Source: Synergistaceae bacterium (GTDB taxonomy: Bacteria; Synergistota; Synergistia; Synergistales; Aminobacteriaceae). Taken from it: 59,710 nucleotides of DNA. Shown here piece after piece: positions 15,955 through 25,258 of the stretch. Location: the NCBI GenBank assembly GCA_031274425.1, contig JAISQE010000091.1, forward strand, positions 1 to 59,710. The letters run 5' to 3'. The stretch's first letter is position 1. Every line of letters begins with the position of its first letter. The notes under the pieces were generated by a model. The model ran no database searches. It was not told the origin of the DNA and saw only the letters and a list, made by a program, of their open reading frames with translations. Position numbers and translations under genes: made by a program.

Positions 15955-17295
15955 CTACCTCCCCGCTATGAGCGTGCTCAACAAATCGCTGGCGAGACCG
16001 AGGCCGCCCTTGTAACCCGCGTAAGATTGATTCAGCACGATTCGGTTTGTCACCGGAAAAGAGACCGTCAGCAGAGGGACGCCCAGTTTTGCGGCCAGGT
16101 CGCGCTCGAACACGCTCCCGATCAAAAAGAGCGGGGAAAAACTGTCGTAATAGCGTTCATTTCCGCTGGGCTCCCAGGCATCTTGAAAATAACGCTGGAT
16201 GGACGACGTGTCCGTGTCGAATTTGACCAAGGGATAGGCGTCGCTTTCCCAACCCGTAAAACGTTTTTCTATCCGCCGGGTCTCCTCCCCGTCCAGCTCG
16301 TCCGTGACGACGGTCAAACGCGGCAGCCACCCGAGTTCGTCGGCGACGAAGCGGGAGATAGCCGGGGCGTAGTTGGCGTCCCCGACCACGACCGCGTATC
16401 GCTGCAGATCCACGTCGTTGTATATGTCCGCAATCCGTTCGATATAGTCGTAATAACGGGCTTCCTCGTCCGCGACGACCCGCTCGGCCGCCTCCCGAGA
16501 GAGGCGCAGCGCGTCCGCCGCCTCCAGGAGAAATTGCGACGTCTGTGCCGCCCCCACGGGCAACGGAAGGGAAATGTACGGAGTTCCGTGCGTTTTTTCG
16601 AACACGTCTGCCGCCTTGACCCCATAAACATCCGACAAAACGATGTTCAGTGACGCCTCCGAGGAATTTTTAAGGTTTTCCAAGGTCTCTCCCTCTCCGA
16701 AAAAGGTGTTGACGCGAAGCCCCAACCGCTCCAAAAGGCGCTTGATCTCCCCCAGGTTGCCTTTGTAGAAAGCGTCCTGCCCCGGCACGAGGCCGAGCAG
16801 GTTGACGACGTCCGCGCGTTTTTCGACGCCCTGCCGGACATAGTCGCTGAACAACCCGCCGAGGAGCATGTCGTAGCCGTCGTAGGAGTTCCCCTTGAAA
16901 CTGGGCGTGGAGACGGCGACGATTGGAACCTCTTCCCCCGCGAACTCGTCGAGGACCGCGCTAATGTCGTCGCCGATCATCTCCACCATGCAGCCGGTGA
17001 CCACGACGAACAAATCCCCGTCAATGAGTTCCAGGGTGGACCGGATTTGTTCGCTGAGGCGATCGGTTCCGCCGAATACGATCTCCCTCTCGACCACATT
17101 GGAGCTGCTCCACCCGGTCCCGCCGCAGTACCCGCCCCCCAGATAACCCGCGCCGGCGTTGCCCGTGGTGTAAAGGTTATAGCCGCAGCCCGCGCTGGCG
17201 TGAATGATGGGTATCGCCCTGGCCAAGGCCCGCAGGGTAAAGAGCGCGCCGCCCAAAGCGCAGCTGAATCGCGGCCTGTCTACAAATTTGTTCAT
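15955..17295 (-). CDS. NifK-like nitrogenase component 1 subunit, pair B
   Basis: A 446-residue protein. Cysteines are at the P-cluster positions 12 (FSCALGG), 37 (ASAGCGYN) and 102 (VTGCMVEMIGDD). A glycine-rich insertion (about 46-62) with an extra Cys57 precedes VEREIVFGGTDRL. It partners the D-like protein downstream, 8 nt away. It starts at ATG 17295 with GGGAGG 5 nt upstream. It could be a second catalytic component or the counterpart of the NifEN cofactor scaffold, which is otherwise missing from this set. Sequence inspection alone cannot separate these. Confidence 0.84.
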   Translation of the reverse strand: MNKFVDRPRFSCALGGALFTLRALARAIPIIHASAGCGYNLYTTGNAGAGYLGGGYCGGTGWSSSNVVEREIVFGGTDRLSEQIRSTLELIDGDLFVVVTGCMVEMIGDDISAVLDEFAGEEVPIVAVSTPSFKGNSYDGYDMLLGGLFSDYVRQGVEKRADVVNLLGLVPGQDAFYKGNLGEIKRLLERLGLRVNTFFGEGETLENLKNSSEASLNIVLSDVYGVKAADVFEKTHGTPYISLPLPVGAAQTSQFLLEAADALRLSREAAERVVADEEARYYDYIERIADIYNDVDLQRYAVVVGDANYAPAISRFVADELGWLPRLTVVTDELDGEETRRIEKRFTGWESDAYPLVKFDTDTSSIQRYFQDAWEPSGNERYYDSFSPLFLIGSVFERDLAAKLGVPLLTVSFPVTNRIVLNQSYAGYKGGLGLASDLLSTLIAGR

Positions 17296-17304
17296 TTTCC
17301 TCCC

Positions 17305-18288
17305 TCACCTCACGATTTCATCGAACAGCGGAGTGGACAAATAGCGCTCGCCCGTGTCCGGCAACAACACCACTACGTTTTTGTTCTCGTTTTCGGCTCG
17401 TTTCGCAAACTGAGTGGCCGCGAACGCGGCCGCCCCGGAGGAAATACCGACCAAAAGCCCTTCCTTCAACGCCAGAAGCTGCGCCGTCAAAAACGCTTCC
17501 TCGGAGCGGACTTTGTAAGTCTCGTCGACCGCGTGCCTATCGAACACCTTCGGAACGAAACCGGCTCCTATTCCCTGAATTTTATGGGCCCCCGCCGTCC
17601 CCCCCGACAGCACCGGCGAATCGTACGGCTCCACGGCCACGATTCTGACGCCGGGGTTCAGCTCTTTGAGCCGCAGCCCCACGCCCGTAACCGTGCCTCC
17701 GGTGCCGACGCCTCCCACGAACACGTCCACTTTCCCGCCGGTGTCCCTCCAGATTTCCTCGGCGGTCGTCGTCTTATGAATTTCGGGGTTGGCCGGATTG
17801 TCGAACTGCTGGGGAATATAGGAACCCGGAATAGACGCCGCAAGTTCTTCCGCTTTGCGAACGGCCCCTTTCATACCCAGCGCCCCCGGCGTGAGCACCA
17901 GCTCCGCGCCCAGAGCGGCCAACAGCTGGCGGCGTTCCACGCTCATGGTGTCCGGCATGGTCAGCACCAGCCGATACCCCTTCACGGCCGCCACAAAAGC
18001 GAGCCCTACGCCGGTGTTGCCGCTGGTAGGCTCGATCAGCACCGTGCCGGCGCGAATTTTTCCGCTTCTTTCCCCGCTCTCGATCATGGCGAGCGCAATC
18101 CGGTCTTTGACGCTGCCGAGGGGGTTGAAATACTCCAGCTTGGCGATGAGCCTGGCTCTTGCGCCGGTTTCTCTGCCATAAGCCCCCAGTTCCAGCAAAG
18201 GCGTGTCGCCGATCAACTCCGTCAACTTCGCCGCGATTTTTTCCGCGCGAATTTTTTCCACATCTTTTTCCACACACACTTTTCCCAT
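17305..18288 (-). CDS. cysK: Cysteine synthase (O-acetylserine sulfhydrylase), second copy
   Basis: A 327-residue CysK-family enzyme with the same motifs as the 13454-14398 copy: [10 protein letters not shown], the PLP lysine in [24 protein letters not shown] and GTGGTVTG. It has a charged N-terminal extension of about 20 residues. Start ATG 18288 has GGAGG 5 nt upstream; a GTG four codons earlier is less likely. It sits between the NifH-like gene (31 nt upstream) and the K-like gene of pair B (9 nt downstream), which supports use of sulfide released by, or required for, the reductase system. Confidence 0.95.
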   Translation of the reverse strand: MGKVCVEKDVEKIRAEKIAAKLTELIGDTPLLELGAYGRETGARARLIAKLEYFNPLGSVKDRIALAMIESGERSGKIRAGTVLIEPTSGNTGVGLAFVAAVKGYRLVLTMPDTMSVERRQLLAALGAELVLTPGALGMKGAVRKAEELAASIPGSYIPQQFDNPANPEIHKTTTAEEIWRDTGGKVDVFVGGVGTGGTVTGVGLRLKELNPGVRIVAVEPYDSPVLSGGTAGAHKIQGIGAGFVPKVFDRHAVDETYKVRSEEAFLTAQLLALKEGLLVGISSGAAAFAATQFAKRAENENKNVVVLLPDTGERYLSTPLFDEIVR

Positions 18289-18319
18289 GCGAACCTCCAC
18301 TCCGTCCCGCCCGGTAACG

Positions 18320-19294
<975 letters not shown>

Positions 19295-19320
19295 TCAGCG
19301 CGCTCCTGCAGCCGATGCGG

Positions 19321-20121
19321 TTATCCGTCGACGCCGACTTTTTCCCTCCACTGGAAAAGGCGCTGTTCGAGGGCGATCAGGGAATAACTGATCAAAAGCC
19401 CGAGGATAGCCATGACGACTATCATGGAGTACATTTCCGGGATACGGATTTGCCCCTCGAAGTAGTGAATGGCGAACCCCAGTCCCTTATTGGCGCCCAG
19501 CATCTCGGCCGCGATCAAAACCAGCACCGAGGACGTGGCGCTGACCCGGATGCCCGTCACGATCGACGGCATCGCCCCAGGCAGGATGACCTTCGCGAAA
19601 AGCATGAAGCCGGGCGTCGCCATGGCGCGGGCCGCCTTGACCAACTGCGGGTCGATGCTTTTTACGCCCGCTATGGTATTCAGCAAAAGCGTCCAGAGCG
19701 AACCCCAGAAAATAAGCGCGATCTTGGAAAATTCCCCAATGCCGAAGAGCAGCATGAAAACAGGCAAAAGAGCGAGGACGGAAAGATTCCTGAAAACCTG
19801 GATCAAGGGGTCGATAAAGTACTCGAATTTGCTGAACCAGCCGATAATCATCCCAGAGGGGATTCCCACCAGCATGCCCAGGCAAAACCCGGTCAACGAC
19901 CGTTGGGCGCTTATCGTAAAATGTTTTGCGAGTTCCCCCGTGGCGGCCAGCTTATAAAGAGAATAGGCCACTTTCGAAAAAGGAGGCAGGAAAACCGGGT
20001 TTACCAACCCAATCCGAGGCACGACCTCCCAAAGCAACAGGAAAATAAAAATCGCCAGCAGCCGATAGAGGCAAAAAATCACTCCATCCACGTATTTTCG
20101 CAACGTATGTCGTATGCCCAT
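19321..20121 (-). CDS. NitT/TauT-type ABC transporter permease
   Basis: A 266-residue SsuC/TauC-like permease with about six membrane helices and the EAA-type loop (VKAARAMATPGFMLFAKVILPGAMPSIVTGIRVS). I start it at ATG 20121 (MGIRHTLRKYVDG), 26 nt after the binding protein stop; the longer upstream frame would overlap that gene. No strong Shine-Dalgarno is visible, so translational coupling is likely. It partners the ATPase at 12560-13450 and the binding proteins immediately upstream. Confidence 0.93.
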   Translation of the reverse strand: MGIRHTLRKYVDGVIFCLYRLLAIFIFLLLWEVVPRIGLVNPVFLPPFSKVAYSLYKLAATGELAKHFTISAQRSLTGFCLGMLVGIPSGMIIGWFSKFEYFIDPLIQVFRNLSVLALLPVFMLLFGIGEFSKIALIFWGSLWTLLLNTIAGVKSIDPQLVKAARAMATPGFMLFAKVILPGAMPSIVTGIRVSATSSVLVLIAAEMLGANKGLGFAIHYFEGQIRIPEMYSMIVVMAILGLLISYSLIALEQRLFQWREKVGVDG

Positions 20122-20147
20122 CGTCTTAGTTTTAGAGTTCCGTCCGT

Positions 20148-21140
20148 TTACGGTTCGGGCGCGAACTCGTTGGTATAAATGTCCTCCGGCTTCAGATCGC
20201 CGTGATTCCAATAGCCAAGGCTTTCGCTGATTTCGAACCACAGCTCGATATCTTCCTTTACGAAGCCTGGGGTTTCCGCGTACCAACGTCCGTCCCACTC
20301 GGCGCTCACCTTTGTTGGATCAAGACCCAGCGCCTCGCTCACCAAGGGGACCGCTTTTTCCATGTTCGCGTCGATCCACTTTCTCGCCTTGTACATGGCC
20401 CGCGAAAAGGCCCTGAGTTTATCGGGGTGCTTTTGTATAAAATCCTCGGAGAAGGCTCGAATGGAGAGCCCCGCCGCCGAGCTGTTAAAAATATCCCAGG
20501 ATGTCGCGATCTGCCTGTTGCCGCCCGCCTGTTCGGCAAGGCTGCCATAGGGAGGATGGGAGGTGGTCAGGTCGATCAATCCCTGAGTCAGCGCTTGCTC
20601 CTGCTGGCCGCCGGTGGCAAGCACCACCCACTCGGCCTCGCCCTCGACGCCCTTTTTGGCGAGGTGGGCTTTCAGATACCCTTCATTGCAGGAACCGTAG
20701 GACATGATCGCGACCTTTTTGCCCACGATGTCATCCAACGACTTGATCGGGCCGTCTTCTCTGGCAAAATAGCGCACGTGGGGATACTTTGGATGGTCCA
20801 CCATGCCGGGGGCCACGGCCTTTACCTTGATGCCGGCAAGCCTCGCCTTGGCGACCTGATCCGGGTGCCCGTCCGCCACGTCGATCAGCCCCTGTCCCAG
20901 CATCTGGTATTTGTTCAATCCTTCCACCAGGCCGAGAAATTCGATCTTGAGGCCCTCCTCCTTATAGAAGCCAAGCAAATCGGCTACATGAAACTCGTTG
21001 AACACGGTCTGAGCGCTCGAACGTATAAGGAACAGCTCAGGTTCCGTTTCCGCTCCCTGAGCGGAGCGAGGAGCAAACGCGGTCAGCAATACGATGCTTG
21101 TTGCTGCGACAATGAAACTTCTTCCTAAATATTTGAGCAT
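20148..21140 (-). CDS. NitT/TauT-type substrate-binding protein, copy 2
   Basis: A 330-residue protein with an N-terminal signal peptide (hydrophobic run to about residue 30, cleavage near SAQGA). It has the NMT1/SsuA-like fold: VFNEFHVADLLGFYKEEGLKIEF, the GLNKYQMLGQGLIDVADGH pocket segment and PLYGSL-type hinge regions. Many stretches are identical to copy 1 (VDHPK-PHVRY-AREDGPI-LDDIVGKKV), so this is a tandem duplication that has diverged. Two receptors for one permease suggests two related ligands. ATG 21140 has GGAGAGGG upstream. Confidence 0.92.
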   Translation of the reverse strand: MLKYLGRSFIVAATSIVLLTAFAPRSAQGAETEPELFLIRSSAQTVFNEFHVADLLGFYKEEGLKIEFLGLVEGLNKYQMLGQGLIDVADGHPDQVAKARLAGIKVKAVAPGMVDHPKYPHVRYFAREDGPIKSLDDIVGKKVAIMSYGSCNEGYLKAHLAKKGVEGEAEWVVLATGGQQEQALTQGLIDLTTSHPPYGSLAEQAGGNRQIATSWDIFNSSAAGLSIRAFSEDFIQKHPDKLRAFSRAMYKARKWIDANMEKAVPLVSEALGLDPTKVSAEWDGRWYAETPGFVKEDIELWFEISESLGYWNHGDLKPEDIYTNEFAPEP

Positions 21141-21161
21141 ATTTCCCTCTCCTTATTCAGA

Positions 21162-22148
21162 TTATTTCCCTGTAGGGTCAAACTCATTGGTAAAGACTTC
21201 TTCCGGCTCGATGTCGCCATGATTCCAATATCCCAGGCTCTCGCTGATCTCGAACCACAGCTCGATGTCCTCTTTTTTGATGCCCGGCTCTTCGCTGAAC
21301 CAAAATGTGTCCAATTCGACGTTGACCTTCGCCGGGTCGAGGCCGAGCGCCTCGCTGACCAACGGGATCGCTTCGTTAGGGTTCTCGTTGATCCATTTCC
21401 TCGTCTTGTACATGGCTCGCGAGAAAGCCTTGACCTCCTCCGGGTGCGCCGCCAGGAAGTCTTCGTGGAACGCTCGGATGGAGAGGCCCGCCCCAGGGCT
21501 GTTGTAGAGGTCCCAAGTGCTCGCGACCTGCTTGCTGCCCCCCGCGTTGACGACAAGGCTGGCAAAGGGAGGATGGGTGGTGGACAAATCTATCAAACCC
21601 TGTGACAGGGCCTGTTCCATCTGACCGGCTTTCGGAAGCACCACCCACTCCACTTCCCCCTCAATTCCCCTTTTATTCAGGTAAGCCTTCAGATAGCCAT
21701 CATTGCAAGCCGCATAGTTGCTGATTCCGACTTTTTTGCCCACGATATCGTCGAGCGTCTCGATGGGACCGTCCTCTCTGGCGTAATAGCGCACGTGGGG
21801 GAGTTTAGGATGATCCACCATGCCGGGCAGCACCGCTTTCACCTTGATGCCCGCAAGCCTTGCCTGGGTCAGCTTGTCCGTGTGACCGTCCGTCACGTCT
21901 ATCAAGCCTTGCTCCAACATCTGGTAAACACTGAGACCCTCCAGCAGCCCTATAAACTCGGCTTTGATCCCTTCTTCCTCATAAAAACCCTTCAAGTCGG
22001 CCGCTGTGAACTCGTTGAATCCCGTTTTAAGCGGCACTCGTATGACAAACAGGTCGGGCTTCGCGCCCTCGGCGGGTCGGAAACCGGCCCCCGCCAGCAG
22101 CATCGCGCTGGCTATGACAACCATTGCGCTCTTTTTTAGATTTTGCAC
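21162..22148 (-). CDS. NitT/TauT-type substrate-binding protein, copy 1
   Basis: A 328-residue secreted binding protein with a signal peptide (KKSAMVVIASAMLLAGAGF, cleavage near AEGA). It is a close paralogue of copy 2 over the whole length. I choose GTG 22148 because GAGGGG lies about 8 nt upstream; the GTG at 22157 overlaps that site. The ligand cannot be read from sequence. The family includes receptors for taurine, alkanesulfonates, nitrate and thiamine precursors, and the operon context favours a small organosulfur compound. Confidence 0.91.
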   Translation of the reverse strand: MQNLKKSAMVVIASAMLLAGAGFRPAEGAKPDLFVIRVPLKTGFNEFTAADLKGFYEEEGIKAEFIGLLEGLSVYQMLEQGLIDVTDGHTDKLTQARLAGIKVKAVLPGMVDHPKLPHVRYYAREDGPIETLDDIVGKKVGISNYAACNDGYLKAYLNKRGIEGEVEWVVLPKAGQMEQALSQGLIDLSTTHPPFASLVVNAGGSKQVASTWDLYNSPGAGLSIRAFHEDFLAAHPEEVKAFSRAMYKTRKWINENPNEAIPLVSEALGLDPAKVNVELDTFWFSEEPGIKKEDIELWFEISESLGYWNHGDIEPEEVFTNEFDPTGK

Positions 22149-22303
22149 GTTTCTCACCCCTCAATTTTGTTTTGGTTCCTTCGTGTCGAGCAAAAACCCA
22201 TTCAAACAAACCCACAAGTCAACCTTTAGCCTCCTTTCTTCATTACGGCGGCATTGGGCGTAAACTGTACCGAGTAACATCTTGCTCGGGTTATGCGAAT
22301 AGG

Positions 22304-22407
22304 TATAGTGCCTTAACAAAAAAATGCACTGGTAAAAATGAATTAAACCCTTTAAAAAACTGATTTTAGCTATTCTAACTTTAGGCCTTTTACTTCAATT
22401 CACTATA
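22304..22407 (-). mobile_element. 104-bp MITE-like element, copy 1
   Basis: This segment is 96/104 identical, with no gaps, to the reverse complement of 50969-51072. Both copies begin TATAGTG and end CACTATA, with imperfect inverted termini (TATAGTG-nn-TT-n-A) and a TA at each edge, as expected for TA-target insertion. It is AT-rich and non-coding, in the gap between the LolD-like gene and binding protein copy 1. The rest of this 300-nt gap holds an isolated strong Shine-Dalgarno-like AAAGGAGG (minus strand, about 22230-22237) with no reading frame behind it. Confidence 0.8.
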
Positions 22408-22450
22408 AATTTGATTTGAGTAAATGAAAGCGAAAGGCTTCGGGCTTACG

Positions 22451-23122
22451 TCAACAGCTTTCCGTCAGTTTTCCCGCGTCCATGGAAAAATGCCTGCCGT
22501 TACGGCGGGCGGCATCCGCGTCATGCGTGACCACGATGACGGCGACTCCTTCCCTCGAAACTTGAGCGAACAAATTCATGACGTCTTCCGTGGTCTGTGG
22601 GTCCAGATCTCCGGTGGGCTCGTCCGCGATCAACAACCGCGGGGCGTTGACGAGGCTGCGCGCGATCGCCACTCGCCTGAGTTCTCCGCCGGAGAGCTGC
22701 GCGGGATAGGATTTTTCCAGATGGAGGATCCCCACCTGACCCATCAAATGACGCGCTCTGTCCGTGGGGTTCCCTTTTCTCCCGTGTAAATAGAAGGGAA
22801 GCCTGATGTTGTCCAACACCGAAAAATTTGCGAGAACGCTCTGCCCCTGCGGGATGTATCCGATCCGCGCGTTTCGAACAAAAGACAGCTCGCCGTCTTC
22901 CATCTCCGACAGATCCAGGCCGTCAAACACGACGCTGCCGGAGGTGGGCTTCAACAACCCGGCGATCATATTGAGAAGAGTGCTTTTCCCGCTTCCCGAC
23001 CGTCCGGTGACGAAAGCGACCTGCCCCTCGTCCAGGGACGCGCTCGCGTCGTCCACGGCCACAAAGGCCCTGTTCTCCCGCAGATATTCCTTTTTCAGGC
23101 GTCGCAGCTCCAAAAGCATCAT
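22451..23122 (-). CDS. LolD/MacB-type ABC transporter ATPase
   Basis: A 223-residue ATPase with Walker A GRSGSGKST, signature LSGGELRRVAIA, Walker B LLIADEPTGDLD and an H-loop VVTHD. It is the size and type paired with FtsX-like permeases. The start codon overlaps the stop of the FtsX-like gene (ATGATG at 23117-23122), showing tight coupling. Such pairs move lipoproteins, peptides or drugs, or act as mechanotransmitters. The role inside a nitrogenase-like operon is unknown. Confidence 0.92.
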   Translation of the reverse strand: MMLLELRRLKKEYLRENRAFVAVDDASASLDEGQVAFVTGRSGSGKSTLLNMIAGLLKPTSGSVVFDGLDLSEMEDGELSFVRNARIGYIPQGQSVLANFSVLDNIRLPFYLHGRKGNPTDRARHLMGQVGILHLEKSYPAQLSGGELRRVAIARSLVNAPRLLIADEPTGDLDPQTTEDVMNLFAQVSREGVAVIVVTHDADAARRNGRHFSMDAGKLTESC

Positions 23123-24330
23123 TCTCCCTCTTTCAGAATGGCGGAGGTCGCCAGCTTCCCGATGTTGGCCGCGGAGTAGGCCGACGCGAGAGCCCCCGTC
23201 AAAAAAGAAACCGCCAGGCATAGGCCCAGAAGAAACGCGGTCGTAGCGACGGAAGGCTGCAGATAGGGCATTTCCACCGTAAGGCCGATCAGCGGGGCGA
23301 ACGAGAACGCCAGGGCGCAGAGGAGCGCGATGCCGGTCACCGCGCCCCCCAGGCTGACGACGGCCGACTCGGACAAAACGATATAGACCAGCTTTTTTCG
23401 CGTGCTGCCCAGCGCCCTGAAGATCCCAAACTCCCTTTTGCGCTCGTTCAGGGTGACGGCGAACAGAATGGCGAGCACGCCTACGGCGAGCGCCCACAAA
23501 ATCAGCGCCAAAACCGCGATAAGAGTCAAAAGAGCGTTCAATCCCTTGGCGACGTTGCTGATCAGGCTTTTGGTCAAGATCACCTCCGCCCCCTCTTGGC
23601 GAAACCGGCCGCGGATGTTCCTGGCGAACTCGGTGGGGTCGGCGCCTCCCGCCAGGTCGACGGTTATGACCGAAACGGCGCTCTCGAGGTCCGGAATCCG
23701 CGCGCCGCTGTATTTGGCGTATTCTTTCAAGGTGTCGCGGGCGGTTTTCATGTTGAAGAACACGGTGGTGTCGAATCCCATCCCCGTTCTCTCAAGCTGC
23801 GCCTTGACCAGGTAGTCCGTGGCAAAGAAGCGCAGTTTGACTCCCGGCTTCGCTTCGATGCTGTTTCCGATCACGACCTCTCCGTCCCGCAAACCGCTGG
23901 GAAGCTGCTTTTTTAACCAGGGCGCGATGACGAAATCGCTCTCGGGGACGTAACCGATCAACTGGACCGGAAAAGCGCAGTGGGAGGAGTCCATCGTGGC
24001 GATGAAGAGCTGCGGCGACGCCTGGGCAATCCCCTCCACCCGCATCAGTTTTTGAGCGAGATCGCCGTCGAGGTAAAAAGCGCTGGGCTCTCCCCTGAGC
24101 AGCGCCCCCTCCACCTTGCGTTCGTAGCCTTTGGGAACCAGCAACGCCTCCGCGCCGAGGCGTTGGGACATGCTGGATATTCCGTTCAGCAGGCTGAAGG
24201 CCAGCAGTGACCCTCCGGAAAGCACGAAGGCCAGCAACGCGACGAACGCCGTCATGCAGAAGGTCCGAAAGGGCTTGCGCCTCAAATTTTCCAGAGCTAT
24301 GTCGAGCGAGGTAAATGTATGTTCACGCAT
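23119..24330 (-). CDS. FtsX/MacB-type ABC transporter permease
   Basis: A 403-residue protein with one N-terminal helix (about 25-50), a periplasmic domain of about 200 residues, and three C-terminal helices ending in the FtsX domain (LILWALAVGVLAILFAVTLNERKREFGIFRALGSTRKKL). It partners the ATPase it overlaps by 4 nt, and overlaps the upstream DUF4418 gene by 8 nt. The MacB-like periplasmic domain suggests a mechanotransmission or efflux role; the substrate is unknown. Confidence 0.9.
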   Translation of the reverse strand: MREHTFTSLDIALENLRRKPFRTFCMTAFVALLAFVLSGGSLLAFSLLNGISSMSQRLGAEALLVPKGYERKVEGALLRGEPSAFYLDGDLAQKLMRVEGIAQASPQLFIATMDSSHCAFPVQLIGYVPESDFVIAPWLKKQLPSGLRDGEVVIGNSIEAKPGVKLRFFATDYLVKAQLERTGMGFDTTVFFNMKTARDTLKEYAKYSGARIPDLESAVSVITVDLAGGADPTEFARNIRGRFRQEGAEVILTKSLISNVAKGLNALLTLIAVLALILWALAVGVLAILFAVTLNERKREFGIFRALGSTRKKLVYIVLSESAVVSLGGAVTGIALLCALAFSFAPLIGLTVEMPYLQPSVATTAFLLGLCLAVSFLTGALASAYSAANIGKLATSAILKEGE

Positions 24331-24745
24331 TGTCGGATATGCTTTTTCGAGATATTCTAAAAAGATAGATCGCGTCCGCCACGGCGAGCAGCGCGGCGCC
24401 CAGGCCGATCACGTTCAAAGCCGGCAGGGTCGTGAGGCGGCAGTTCATGTGCGGGTGCTCGCAGACTCCAATCAGTACGTTGGGAATCAGAAAGGCCAAA
24501 AGGGCGTTCAGGGTCAGCCCGACGCTCAAGCCGAGGCGGACGCGAGAATCCCTGGACAGCAAATACGCGACGCCTATCGCGGCGACGATCCCGCCGATTC
24601 CTATTTCGGCCCGCGCAGTCCAAAAGCATTGGGTGACATTGCCGTGGTGCGCTTGTTCGCAAACTTTAAAAAGATATTGTGGCCCAAGGGCAATCAAACC
24701 TCCCGAGACGATCGCCGTCAATCCAGCCAATATACGATTTTTCAT
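24323..24745 (-). CDS. DUF4418 family membrane protein
   Basis: A 140-residue protein with four predicted membrane helices and conserved cysteines on the outer side: KVCEQAHHGNVTQCFWTARAEIG and GVCEHPHMNCRLTTLP. This pattern matches what I know as DUF4418, a family of unknown function found next to FtsX/LolD-type ABC genes in anaerobes. It overlaps the FtsX-like gene by 8 nt. The paired Cys/His motifs suggest redox or metal sensing, which is inference only. Confidence 0.8.
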   Translation of the reverse strand: MKNRILAGLTAIVSGGLIALGPQYLFKVCEQAHHGNVTQCFWTARAEIGIGGIVAAIGVAYLLSRDSRVRLGLSVGLTLNALLAFLIPNVLIGVCEHPHMNCRLTTLPALNVIGLGAALLAVADAIYLFRISRKSISDNA

Positions 24746-24800
24746 TGAAAAAACCTCTCTTTTTCATTTCTTTTTCATTTTTGACGAACTCTTCAATTCT

Positions 24801-25211
24801 TCAATACGCGCCGCAACCGCCGACGGAACAACCTCCGCAGCCGGCTCTACAGGCTGCCGCGGCCGGAGTCTCGCAGATTGCCAGGTTTTTGAGCAGGCCT
24901 CGACGCCTGACATAGTTCCGTAAAGTTTTTTGTACGTTTCCCGGCAGGGCATATCCCGTTATGTTGGACGAGGCCAACGCGTCCACGGCATGAGGGCCGA
25001 TCTGCGCGCACAAGACATACGACACGTCCGAAAGCAGTTTCACCGCCGCCTCCAATCGGTCGCCGACGGCTTGGGGCGGCAGGCAGCGGCGCTCTTCCCG
25101 CGCGACGCCGTCGTCGTCAATCTCATAAACGTAAAAATGTTCGGCGCGGCCGAAATGCTGATCGATATTGATTCCATCCGTGCTGGCTACAGCTATCTTC
25201 GTCATCGTCAT
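24801..25211 (-). CDS. NifX/NafY-like dinitrogenase cofactor-handling protein
   Basis: A 136-residue protein: KIAVASTDGINIDQHFGRAEHFYVYEI is the hallmark start of the NifX/NafY/NifB C-terminal family, which binds nitrogenase cofactor precursors. The C-terminus is cysteine-rich (CRAGCGGCSVGGC), suggesting Fe-S or metal binding. It starts at ATG 25211 or 25205; the latter has better spacing to AGAGG. The open frame continues upstream, but that part overlaps the NifB-like gene and is not credible. In many NifB proteins this domain is fused to the radical SAM part; here it is a separate gene directly downstream. Confidence 0.88.
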   Translation of the reverse strand: MTMTKIAVASTDGINIDQHFGRAEHFYVYEIDDDGVAREERRCLPPQAVGDRLEAAVKLLSDVSYVLCAQIGPHAVDALASSNITGYALPGNVQKTLRNYVRRRGLLKNLAICETPAAAACRAGCGGCSVGGCGAY

Positions 25212-25258
25212 CGCCTCTTTTGTCCATATCTCTTTTATCCATGCCTCTTTTATCCATG
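25212..25258 (-). repeat. Three tandem 15-nt repeats between NifB-like and NifX-like genes
   Basis: Read on the minus strand, ATGGATAAAAGAGGC is followed by ATGGATAAAAGAGAT and ATGGACAAAAGAGGC. The first unit contains the NifB-like stop codon and the last unit provides the ribosome binding site of the NifX-like gene. Each unit carries an AGAG(G) element and an ATG. Confidence 0.75.

Noticed and set aside
22027-22215. 62-residue frame at the start of the first binding protein
   Set aside because: It overlaps the signal peptide of the binding protein in another frame and has no family resemblance.
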